From positions 16,211,076-16,275,075 of the forward strand of contig OX387604.1 of NCBI GenBank assembly GCA_947568835.1: a DNA stretch of 64,000 bases. The letters are read 5' to 3'. This stretch comes from Protonemura montana (lineage: Eukaryota; Arthropoda; Insecta; Plecoptera; Nemouridae). Below are positions 24,158 through 37,100 of the stretch, piece after piece. Every line of letters starts with the position of its first letter. Position 1 is the stretch's first letter. Under the pieces are notes generated by a model. The model did not search any database. It was given only the letters and a program-made list of their open reading frames with translations, and was not told the DNA's origin. Both the position numbers and the translations under genes were made by a program.

Positions 24158-25064
24158 AAGAAGATCCCAAGAAGATAACTGAAACCTTAAGCTGAAACCT
24201 AAGAAGATTTTCTGGAAATAATAATAAATATTCAAAAAATTTAAGAGCCCCTCCCCTCCCTTCCTTCCCTATTTCATCCAGAGCATAAATGAGCCCAATT
24301 AGATCCTCATTTTCGGAGAATAATTCTGGACAATTATTAATCCCCTACTTTTTTATTACTTTAGTATATATATATCACTAAAACAATCTATCTCCGGTGC
24401 ATATCAGAGTAAACCAAACTTTCTCAATGAATCCTTCATCTCCCACAACATCCTGAAAAAAATGCATCATCCATACTAATTGATAATCATGAGTAACATA
24501 AGTCATTACAAAAATAATCGTCGCTAAGGTAAGCGCGCGTAGTGCGTAATCACACAGTTCTGGCGAGTAAGTAGAGGTGGGTGGGAAGGTGATAATTAAG
24601 ATAACCGGTGTCCCTTAGCATTCAGGCCTCCACGATCGTTCCCCGCCCTCCCCTAGTCACAGGCCTGTGTTAGACCCATTGTGTGGATAGTACATGTGCA
24701 TGGCCTGGGAGCCAAGTCAGTCAGTAGTGGGTGGAAAACTGGAAGGTGATATCAATTGAAGAACAAGACAGTAGCCACGGAAAGCTCAACATTTGTGCAC
24801 GCGTTTTTAAACAGTGGAAGTTATTTTCTGTGTGCGTTTTTTTAAATACCTACCAGTGTGAGGATAAACGTTTCAAAGAGTGAGTTTGATTTGGTGATAT
24901 TTGAACAGTTGAATTTTAATTTCCTTTGGGACGAGTAATATTTACTCCTGGAACTCGACCAGAGAGCGTTTTAAAATTTTCCAGCAACAGATATTTTCCA
25001 ATCATCCTAGAATCTTATCAAAATTACCTAATTTTTGTACTTTTAAGTGGTTTTTACTGACGAA

Positions 25065-25080
25065 TTATCCTTTTCTTTAG
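25065..25080 (+). promoter_or_regulatory. Likely 5' UTR splice acceptor of the Ance-3-like gene
   Basis: The tract ATTATCCTTTTCTTTAG ends just before 25081, 86 bases upstream of the chosen start codon. The strong pyrimidine tract and AG suggest that the first coding exon begins at 25081 with a 5' UTR intron upstream. The upstream leader exon and promoter could not be placed; GAGTGAGT near 24878 is a possible donor. Confidence 0.45.
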
Positions 25081-25166
25081 GTTTTAAATGGTGACAAAGT
25101 GATTTGAAGAAAACTGAAATATTTCTTAACGAAGGCTTTTCTAAAAGAAAAGTCGGACCATTGAAA

Positions 25167-28100
25167 ATGGCATGCGTGAGCCGGCCAAAGCCGTTGTTGT
25201 ACTTCTGGCTCAAGCCAAGAATAGTGTTTTTCATAGCTTTATTACTGAGCAACAGTCAATTTTCAAACGGCCAACATTATGAAGATGCATCATTTCCCCA
25301 TTTCACCGGTACTTCAGGGCAGTACAACATACCCCAAGGATCAAACCAGCAATATCAACCTGTGAATCCATCCTTAGACCAGCCAAGGGTATCTGTGGCC
25401 CAAGGAAGAGGAGTCGGCTTCGATAAGGATACTCTTCGCTTATCGAATCAAGATCTTCTGGGATTATTAAATCAAGTGGATGTTATGTCTTCAGAACAGT
25501 GTACTAATAATGTTGCTAGCCAATGGGCATTTGAAACAAACGTGAATGCAGCAACACAACAAGCTGCGGTAAGACATTTTGAAGAAAACAATTAATACCG
25601 TTTGTTTTTCAGCAGAAGGTGTTTTAAGTAAGGTGCTTTCTAGTAGGTTTCATTCATAAAAAAACTGACTGAGCTTATCTTTAAATAGATAACAACGTTA
25701 GCAACGGATGTGAAATAAGTTATGTTTACTATTATCGGACAATTAATTAACTGTGTCTTCAGGTTAAATGTAGTACAACTTACTATACTAATAGTGTACA
25801 ACTTAACTTTAAGAAAAGCAATCACAATTTAAATATAACGTTCTTGAAACGTATCAAGAAAACTGGTGTCTATGAACACATATGAGGAATCGTGTATTGA
25901 TCCGTGGCGTTGAACAATGACGTGAAAAACCATGCAGTATTCAGGAAGCTTTTCATACTTGAAAGAGTACGGATTCCAAATGGGTTTCATTCAAGAAAAT
26001 CGAATTGAAATGCCACGGGAAATTCACCTCTACAGAGTAAAAACTATTCGCGTTAAAATTTTCATTCGCCAATCGCATTACTAATTGATTTCTTTGAATA
26101 CATTTTCTCTTACATTTATAGAATTTTAATCGCATATCAGACAAAACCAAATGATCTTCACGGTTCATTACAGCTTCAAGTACTTTGCAATTATCAACAA
26201 TAAACTTACCAATCACTGAAAAGACAATCGTTCAAGAAAGTATTCTGCATCATGGAAAATTCTGAAAACAATGAGCCAATGACGAATAAAGAAAGATCAC
26301 AATGGTTTTTCTTCATCCTGTGTGTGCATGTAGTATCATAGGATCATTATAATTATTTACTCCTAAGTAAGTGTTTACAGGTTTCGAAATGATCGTGGTC
26401 ATGGTTATGGCATGTCACGTCGTGAGAATTGAGCCTGGTCATTTCCCAGACCTTCCATTATGGTTCATAAGATCAATATGAGCAGCTTGCAAACATTCTC
26501 GTTGCGCTGTAAGATCCTTTATAAAATAGTACTCATTGTTGTGTTAGCTAAAAAGAAAACGAAATTTAATTTACGGTTAAAGTCACTAAAATGTACGCGT
26601 AAAGATTCATATTTTGTGCGTATTATTCTTTCACAGCGTGTGAATATTAGAACAACGACATTGCTGTATGCCTAACTTTTGTACGCATTTTTTTGTCCGG
26701 CCAGATGAATATTTTTAACAATCCGTATACGTTCAGTAGATCTGCGTGTGTCTAAACACTTACGCACTTTTTATGATTTTACTTTCATTTACTGATTGGA
26801 ATATTAACGCATAGAAAAATTGTAACGGGTTTTTAGTGATAAGTGATAGTAAGGCTAGTACTTTCTTTTCGTTGACAACGGGAAGCCCTGTCAAACACTT
26901 GTAATCGCTATATTTGACCTATTTGCTTCGGGATAAGCTATCTGCAAAGTATGACACTTCAAGTAAATTAGCAACATCGTTCATGCAAAATCAACAAATG
27001 CCGACGAAAGAGTCGGCGTTCCGTTCAGAAAATTGACGCCTTTCAAAATCAATTATTATTGTTGGGCATTAAATTTAACTTTCAACGACTTTTTTTAATA
27101 TTTTATGGTCTTGAAACCTTTGCAGGGTATTACAGAAAAAGCCCTTATATTCTGTTATATGCATTCTGTAATATTCTATTCTGTTGTGTACATTATGTAC
27201 TCTTTTTTTCTGTACTATTGAACTTCAAGGAAAGCGCAAACAGAATGTAGTCATCTCAAGACATCGACACATAAACTTTCGGTTATGACTCATCTCTCGA
27301 CTGGCAGATTCATACAGCGTATGATTCCATTCCCATTTTCATCTCACTTTTCATAGAATTTTCTATGAAATCTACTTTCAGACAAGAAATGTGTGCACCA
27401 GTTGCAGATGATATTACCTCGAAAATTAACAATTAGAAAAAAGAGTTCCTTTACCACTAAATGCAAGAAGTCGGAAAATTTTAGACAATAATTATAAGTT
27501 TTCTTTGTGAAAGCTGCCAAGTTTGCTATTTTTTAAGTTTTAGGAATGAAATGAGATAAATTAGCACAGATTCAATAAATTGTAATTTATTTTATTTCCA
27601 GCAGCATGGCAAGCTAGTCTTAATTTGGAAAGCATAGATGACCTTGAAAGAGATATCAATGTCTGCAGGAAATCTTCCGGTCTTTTAGAATCCCGTCCAA
27701 ATCTTTGTATGATGTTATCACTCATTGCATAAGGGTGATGTACCACTTTTAAACATGAAGCCATGATAAATATGTTTGCAACTTAATGACACAATGGCTT
27801 CCTCACCTAAATTATGCAATACCAATGAGAAAAAAATGCTGTAACGCGTACTCTCGCCACAATGACATCATCGTGGCTTCCTCACAGTCGCAGTTAGGTT
27901 TTATTATAATGCAACTATTTTGAAGGGTACAGAGACATCATTGTAACGAGTAACACGATATAATCTACATAAGTTACACTTTCAATAGAAAATCTTGAAG
28001 GACAGAAATACGTCATAAATAGGTGCCAAGAAACGCTTGTTAGGGATTTACAAAATAATTGGGAAAATCCGTAAAACTTAAAGTTACCTCATATTTGAAA

Positions 28101-31100
28101 AATTCTTTTCAAACTGAATGGTAATAGTGAGTTCATTGGAAAGCAATTAGCACTTACACTTGAACACATGATTCTTTGTATTTTTATCGTTTTAACTTCG
28201 AGTACATCGAAATTAGTCCCATTTCAGGCGTTAAGCAATGATTTTTCTTTTACAGCTTGCATCTCAACGAAACTATGCTTACTTTCAACGAGCAGTTTGG
28301 CAAATTCTACACAAAGTGAACCAAACTGACATTGCCAATGAAAGCTTGCGACGTCAGGTGAAGTTTTTGTCTGTGATAGGACCTGCTGCCCTTCCCCCAG
28401 ATCTTTTGGACAGGGTAAGTCTTTTCGAAACATCATCCCGTCTTTGTTTACTCTTCGTCATGGAAAATTCAATCAGAAGATTTAAGCCAAGGACATCGTA
28501 ATCAAATATTATTCACTGATTAAAAAAAAAAATCAGAATTACAAATTTTAAGCATTGGTTGTTCTGTAATTTTTATCAAGGAGACATTTCATTTTTATGT
28601 AAATATCTTGAAAAATCTATTGAATGTGTTGTATTTTTTCTTTTTTTGACTGTCATGTGCTTTTTTGTTACAGTATAACAAACTGATCGATGATATGTTG
28701 GCAATTTACAACAGTGCTACGATCTGCGCATATAACGAGCCTTTCAACTGCGGTCTACGCCTTGATCCTGGTAAGAAGCTACACATTCTTCATCGCAGCA
28801 TATCAAGATAAAGATCTACCATTCAGATTACTTACAATAGTGATGTGTTAAATCTCTCGAGCCAAAGGTCTGGGTAGTCAATAGTTTTGTTGAAAAGTTA
28901 TAGAAAAATGAATAGAATAGAATAAATATAAAAGTTTGATGCGTGCCAATAAGTCACAGAGCTGAAAATACAAAATTTTTTGTCCAATGTATTATTGGTC
29001 ATAATTACATATTTGATTTAAATATGTATGTGAATCTGCGAATGCTAGGGGTAGCATATGTTAGCTTGGATCGTTACGTGTAGTTCAGTAACTGAGTGAA
29101 TAGGAGGAATCACATCGCGCGGATAAACAGGAAACGAATGGAAGATAATTATTTTATCGGCGAAACGTGAGTCTAGAAACGCTAGAAACGAAACTCTAGA
29201 CTAGAAGCTTCTTCACTTACTATTGCAGTAATGGAATCCCAGTCACACCTTTAGCAATTTGAGAGATGGTCTCAGGCGTTGGTGAATGGGCGGGCAACAA
29301 TGATGAACCTAGCTTAGCTATGAAACCATTAAATACGTCCTGTCGAAGAGGTCCAAAGGTTCTCCAGCTTATCATCCCTTCCGAAGGACGGAACAACTCA
29401 AACAACAGAATTCCTTAACAAATCTATGCTGTCGAGAGGTTAATAAGCAAGGCTAGTGCAGTTGCTGTACTTGCTTTTATCTCTCTAACCTCTCTCCCGA
29501 ACAGAATTGATCATATGTACTATGGTCACCTATCCTTTATTTGTGGTGTTTAACGACGCACTGTTTTGACATCTGGCCATGCGGCACTGGTCAAATGGCG
29601 TCGGTGAATGAGTGGATGAGGAAGATGATGAACCTAACCTAGCCTAGAAGGGAGGCGGGGAAACCCGGTACCGGCACGTAGCCTACTCCTGTCGAACAGC
29701 ACCAAGGGGACCACCGGCTTAACGTCCCTTCCGCAGGACAGTACAACTCGAACAGCAGGATTCCTCCACAAATCCATGCTGTCGAGAGGTTGATAAGCAA
29801 AGCGAACGAAGTTGCTGTACTACCTTTTATCCCTCCAACCTCCCTCCCGAACAGAACTGGTCATGTGTATGATGGTCACCCATGCAATACCTGACTCAGC
29901 GCAGTGTTGCTTAACTTCGTTGATCTAACGAGAACTGGTGTTTCCAACATGCCAAGCCGTTCGGTATCTTACGAGAACCATTGTTACCAACAAGCCGAAC
30001 CATTCGGTCGATCTCAAATTTTCCTGTTCCTAATTGGCATGCTGTTATGTTCCAGAGTTGACACTAATTATGGCAAGGAGTCGAGACTGGGACGAGCTGC
30101 AACATGTGTGGCTGGAATGGCGAAGGAAGAGTGGACAGCAAATTCGGGATCTCTACGAGCAGTTGGTTGACGTCAGCAATCATGCAGCACAGCTTAATAG
30201 TACGAGTCACGTGATCTTTACTCGATCTTATTGAATTTTTTGTCAGGAACGTCAATTTATTTTAGTACAAAATCTTGGGCAGAATCGAATTCGAAAAAAT
30301 GTGTGGGTTTTCTTTTCATATACAGCTATTTCACCATTATTGGAGAAAAATAAAAATAAATGCTAGAACCATACCAAGGAAAATGTTGTTAATTAATAAA
30401 AAATTGTGTCAACTAGATAAAAACCGACAAGTGTACAAAAAAAAACCCCTGATATATTTTTCTTTTCCAGAAAGGGTCTAAGAACGGCCTTTTAGCTTAA
30501 ACAGATACCAAATTTGGAGATTTTTTTTCACCGAATATTCCAGATGTTTTTCATATTTACGATCATGATATATATTCTGTCAAAAATCGAACTGAAAGGC
30601 GCTGAGGTCACTTATTGTTGGATGTAATTATTGATTTTGATTTTGTTCACAGATCTTCGCGATTTTGCTGAGTACTGGATGTTTCCCTACGAGTCTGTCA
30701 GGTTTAGATTTGACATGGAAGATGTTTGGGAGCAAGTACGACCACTCTACGAGCAGATGCATGCATACGTGCGAAGAAAGTTGCGAGATCTGTATGGACC
30801 AGAAAAGATCAATCGTCAGGCACCTTTACCAGCACACATTCTTGGTACGCAATTGAAGACGTAACAGTGAAATTATGAAAATGCACATTACAAATTTTAA
30901 ATATTGAGTAACTTTTTTTTTTTAATAACTTGAATTCAGGTATTGATTAGTTCTATAAAATGAGATACTGTTTTGACAACTTAACCTATCAACGGAGTCG
31001 TAATTAAGTATGATAATTTTCCAGGAAATATGTGGGGCCAGTCATGGAGTAACATTCTGGATATTACTATTCCTTATCCCGGTAAAAACTTCTTAGATGT

Positions 31101-34100
31101 TGGGCCGCAAATGGTTGAGCAGGTAATGACTTATTTTCATATGCTTTGATTGTATCTTTAAACACTATAAAAAATATTAAAAAATTGTATAGTTAAAGGT
31201 TTTTACGGAAACCTAAAAAAGTTCTTTTCTGACAAGTGAATCTGGTCCAGACTGTAATTGATATTCTAATATGCATCGATCACAATGATTGATTGGACAG
31301 TAAACGATCATTATTGTTCTTGTTTCAGACGTGTTGATTCAAAGTGAAAATTCTGACAGTTACACTAAATTGTGTGCATTTTATTTGTTTAGGGATATAC
31401 ACCTATTGCAATGTTCCGGCTGGCAGAAGAATTCTACGTCTCTCTGAACATGAGCGTAATGCCCCCAGAGTTTTGGGCTCATTCTGTAGTTGAGGAGTTA
31501 CCTGATCGATCTGTCATCTGCCAACCTTCCGCTTGGGACTTCTGTAATCGACAAGACTACAGGTAGGCGCCAGATATTCACGTTTATCTCAGATCAAAGA
31601 CAATTTCGGAGATGAAACCACTTACTTCACAAGAAAAAGTCTGAAACTTGGATATTCAAGTGTAGAGATTGTTATTTCGTGCCGGATTTCTATTCGAATC
31701 TTAGACATGTTGATATCAAACTCTTTGAAAATTCAAACTATCGATTGGACGATTGTATTATTTAAAAACGATTTACAAGTTATTGATACAGTGATGGCTT
31801 TCTTATACAACTCATACTAAAAGCAATTTATGAACATAAAAATGCACGAAAGTATTAGAAATAATTGTATTTCTCCTGTAAATGACGCAAAGCATTCGCA
31901 TGCTTGTGTTAATAAATGCATAACTCCCAGGCGTTCGTCTACACTAGGAAAGGTCTTTCAAACTGCTACCTGAGTGCTCACTTCCTATAGTATGGTAAAA
32001 GGATTTTGTTGCGGGTTGGGGGACAATTTGGTGGGGAATGAACAATGATTTATTTAGCTTCAAGTAAATCTGTTCTGAGGTAAACATTTAGTAAGGGTAG
32101 CTAAGCCCACGTGGTGTGCTAACAAGTAGGTAACGCAGAGAATTGGATAAACCGGATAAACTTGCTATCATACACATTTTACTTCTATTAGACTAAAATT
32201 CTTTCCGTAAGGATAATAATATCTCCCTCTTCCCAGCTGCTAGAATCCAGCTTTTTGCCAGACTATCCTCGCAGTAAAAAATAAATACTGCGAATAGTCT
32301 AACGATTTTCTTAAATATATCAATGTGTTTTTCATTGGTTTCAGGATCAAAATGTGCACGCACGTGAATATGAAGGACTTTGTTACTGTTCATCACGAAA
32401 TGGGCCACGTTCAATACTTCCTAAATTATCGTAATCAGCCAAAAGTGTTCCGCGATGGAGCTAATCCAGGTAAAATATTTATATTTCAAAGAAATGTGCG
32501 ATAAAAGTAACGCTTAAAACACCGTATATTCATAACTGTATTACTATGCTATCTAAATTATCACATAATACGTTCTTGAAGCAATTTGTCAAATGTCTAG
32601 CATGTGAATTATAGAACGGTCAAATTGCAAAGTGCAAGGTAGACCCAAAGTCACACAAATCTTGTCACAATTTACGTAATTAGTGTCCTTCCAAAAAAAG
32701 AGTAGAAATTGACTGTAAATCAATTATTTTCTTACAGGTTTCCATGAAGCCGTGGGCGAGGCTGTTGCTTTGTCAGTTGCTACTCCAAAACATTTACAAA
32801 ACTTGGGATTGGTGCCGAGCTCCGTGGACGATACTCCACACAACATCAACTTTTTGTTCGCAATGGCTCTGGATAAGCTGGCATTCCTGCCATATAGCCT
32901 CACACTGGACCAGTGGAGATGGGATGTATTCCAGAAAAACATCAATAAAGATCAGTACAACTGTCACTGGTGGAGTTTAAGGTAAAAATAAATGCGAATA
33001 ATGCATTGTTTATCGACTTTTGATTCAATGAAGAACGTTGGTTGATTTCACAGCAAATAAAGTTAAATATCTCTTTCAAAATACCGTGCAAACTCTACAT
33101 TTGGTCAATAATTGGTTATTTTTTAGTCTTATTTCACAACATTGATCAGTGGGAGTTTGTGTACTTTGGAGATGCAGAACTAAAAGCCCCTGGCAACATC
33201 ACTCAACTTTTTCGTGACCTGAGGAAATATAGAGTCGGTGTTGAAGTGATAGATCCTGTAACGTACATTTGAAAGTAAAATTTGGACACAAGCACACGAT
33301 CATTTAAATGAGAGTGTAGACCAACTAGGCGAAACAAGGTCGTAAATTACAGTGAATATACAGTCCGATGTCGTGGTCGTAGACCATTACGCAGACTAAC
33401 TCGACATGCATTTCAGTGCAGTTTGTGTAACTTTAGCCGTCGTAACTTTCGAGCCCACCTTCTGTGGCTAAGAAAAGCTAGTTTTTTGGCACTTAACTCA
33501 AAATCTATGTTGATCCAGTTTGGCTAAATTTAAAAAACCTGTCAAATTACGTCAAGTATGATATGTGGTAAAATGAGCTGTCAGACTACTTTTCAGTTTC
33601 AGTTTTTGAAATTGTCATCCGAAAGAAGGCCACGATACCAGATTGCAAACATATTGCGATTTTTATTAATTAGACAAGTACCTACGTTTGTCGAAATCGA
33701 GAGGATATTATGTTCGAAGACATGAAATCGTGGTGAAACTAATTGGATCGAGCGACAATTTTTTCACAATCCAATAAAGTAATGTTGTGATGTGCTGTTT
33801 ATTGCAGAGAGAAATACACGGGGGTAAAGCCACCTCTGCTGCGGTCCGAGATAGACTTCGACCCCGGCTCCAAGTACCACGTCCCCGCCAACATTCCCTA
33901 CATTCGGTGAGTAAACGCAATGCACGAGTTTCTGAACAAGAAGTCCGTCGTTCGCCACTTGGCAAACTATGATTGTGCGAAATATCAATGCATTAGAAAT
34001 CTGCTGTCGTGAATCAGTCATTAGACTTCGATAATATAATATTACCTGCTATGATAATGCAATCTTAAAGAAAGGAAGGAACTAACTAGATATTTTCTTG

Positions 34101-37100
34101 ACTGACTCACGAAGAAAAATCGGAGGAAGTAAATACAAATGTTACTTTTGTTTCATTTATTTGCACACTTCTAAAAAACATATAAAACAGATTTAATTTC
34201 ATAACATGGTATAGTTGGTATAAAAAAGATGTCAGATACAAATTACAAGACAAGACTAGGATGTAGAGAAATGATAATGGGAATGATATAATATTTCTGC
34301 CCATTCTCCGTCCAATGCGATGCGGCAACTGGTCTCCCAGTTTTTATTCAATCAACTTTTAAACATAATTTATTCTCATTCGCCCAAATATACTTTCGAT
34401 CAAGACTTTCAACATTTGAACATGACCGGAACAGAGAATCGGTTAGACATTACATAATCTTTAATGGTGATAGCCGTATGATGAGCCTCCTCCATACGAG
34501 GAACCACCTCCATACGAGGAGCCACCTCCATAATCCCCGAACCCACCATCGCTATGATGGTGCTCGTGGACCTTCACGGGAATGTGGACGGGTACCTTGA
34601 CGGGGTAGGGGATCTCCTTTTCGACTGGGTAGTGGACGATCTTCTCAACGGGCACCTTGACAGGGTAGGGGATCAGCTTCTCGACTGGGTAGGGCACTTG
34701 CTTCTCCACGTGGACGGGGTATGGCTTGGGCACATGAACAGGGTACGGCCTATCGAAAGGAACCTTCACTGGATACGGAACTTCTTTCTCAACTGGGTAA
34801 GGCACCAATTTCTCAACTGGGTACGGGACCTTCTTCTCGACATGAACGGGGTATGGCTTGTCAACATGAACGGGATAGGGGCGATCGACGGGCACCTTGA
34901 CGGGATAAGGGATCTCCTTCTCGACGGGGTAAGGCACGGGTCGGTCCACCTTCACGGGGTATGGCTTCTCCACATGGACGGGGTATGGACGGTCAACGGG
35001 CACCTTCACATGTACGGGGTATGGGCGATCGACATGGACCGCAACAGGTACCTTCACGTGCACGGGGTAGGGCTGAGCGACAGGGACCTTCACGTGAACG
35101 GGGTAGGGCGCTGGGACATTCTTGGTAACCACGACTGTGTACGGTTTGGGCACTTCAACCTTGTACGGTTGGGGCACGGGGACCTTCACGTGAACGGGAT
35201 AGGGGACGTGTTTCTCGACGGTGTAAGGGACGTTGTAGGGACGGTCGACGGGGACCTTCACTTCATAAGGCACGTGCTTCTCTACGGTGTAAGGAACTGG
35301 TTTGTCCACGTGAACGTGGTAAGGGACGGGCCTGTCAACGGGGACCTTCACTGGGTAGGGAACTTCTTTCTCAACTGGGTAGGGCACTTCTTTGTGGATG
35401 GGCACATGGACTGGATAAGGATGAGGCACAGCAACCTTCTGGGTCACGTGAACGGTCTTCACATGATGATCATGGTGATCGTGACCACCTCCAAATCCGC
35501 CAAAATCTCCACCGAAACCGCCGCCAAGTCCACTGCCGTGGCCGTAATTGGAACCCCCGTAGTTCAGACCGCTGGAGTGGCTAAGCCCCCCGAAGCCGCC
35601 TCCGAAACTGCTGCCTCCAAAACTGCTGCCTCCAAAACCGCCTCCGTAGTGGCCGCCTCCGAAGCTAGAGTGTCCTCCGTAGCCAAGATCGAACAAGCCG
35701 CGCTTGTCTTGCTTCTTTTCGGGAAGAAGAGACTTTTCAGCTTTTGAAGACTCCTCGACTTTCACGTCGGCGACCTTCGTTTTCTTTTCCTCAGCCGAGG
35801 CAAGAATTGTGAACGCCAGGAAGGCGATACAAATCTGTTGGTGAAAATTTAATTAAATTAATTGGATGGTCACTGGATTACGTGTGTTCTAGCGTTGTAT
35901 TGTTCTGACAAATGAGACTCCTCTCAATTAGTGTTGCTAATTAGTCCAACTGGGGCAGAGGAATGGATCTTTTTTCTGGCGAAACAAATGCGATTTGCGT
36001 AGGATTTGTTTCTTGTTTTCCACTCGTTATCGGAAAATTTAGTGCGTTCTTTACAAAGTGATTTGTAGAAACGGAAAACCCTCGAAGGAAATGTTCCGAA
36101 CTGTGGTAAGTGCATTCGAGTTACATTGAAAATTTTTTTGAAGAATTTGCTTTCGCATACAAATTCAAACTAGTAAAAAAATTAATTGTGAGGAAAAAAC
36201 CAAAGAAATTATTTTGAATGATGGCGATTCATACAAATTAACTTTATACGACTTTTGTAGCTATAAAATCTTGAATAAAAAAACCTAAAGACAATACCAC
36301 ATAACCTGATTTTATATCAGACATTTCGAAAAAAAAAAATCTTTGACAGCCCACTAAAAATGGCATCAACTGCTCAACGCAAGAAATTTGGCGAAAGCTT
36401 TGTAAAAAATAAATTTTTGTTTCACTCAATACTATAATACTAATATCAAATATTCTTTCATAAAGCTACTTACCGAGATCCTCATGTCTAGGCTATGAAG
36501 TTGTTTCTAGACTTGATCACTTAAGACTGGATGCTTAATTCCAGTCGGCACACACTTTATATACTAATTCGACGGCAATTGGACTTTCGCTAACCATGAT
36601 AGTGCAAGCGGTGCGGCGCAGCACAGCGCTGCAGAGCCAACCAGCCAGTCCTAGCCAGTCCTGGTCGCACATATCCGTCCCAACCTCCGTTTCCTCGAGA
36701 ACACCAACTGTAACGGCGAGTGCAGCACGAAACGACATTCAAACTTTCAAATGTCGGTTTGTACCAAGTGTTTTTTTTTCAAATATTTTCATAAGACTTG
36801 CATTTATTTACGAGAAAGTAAATATAAACGCAATTGAAGTTCAAACCCTGCAAGATTCTTTTGAAACGGTTTATTATGGATTGATTGGCCGAGTTAGATC
36901 ATTAGTGTAGCATCTGATCTAGGTAGACGTCCGTCAATTAGCGAGCCGGATTTGCTTCCTCGTGAATGTAGCGATCTCATTTATTATTTTTAACACTGGT
37001 CAGGCGAAATAATTGAGGGTATTTGCATTATGTGATCACTGCCGACTCAGCATTCGCCTCCATTTCCGAATAAAAAAATCTACAAGGAATTCAAATAGAA

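Noticed and set aside
34554..35747. Long plus-strand open frame (397 codons) opposite Vajk-like gene A, with equivalents at 39982-41172 and 45885-47081
   Set aside because: The PV/HV/KVP codon repeats have no stop codons on the reverse strand in register, so all three genes cast the same shadow. The minus-strand frames have signal peptides, introns, TATA boxes and poly-A signals; the plus-strand frames have none.
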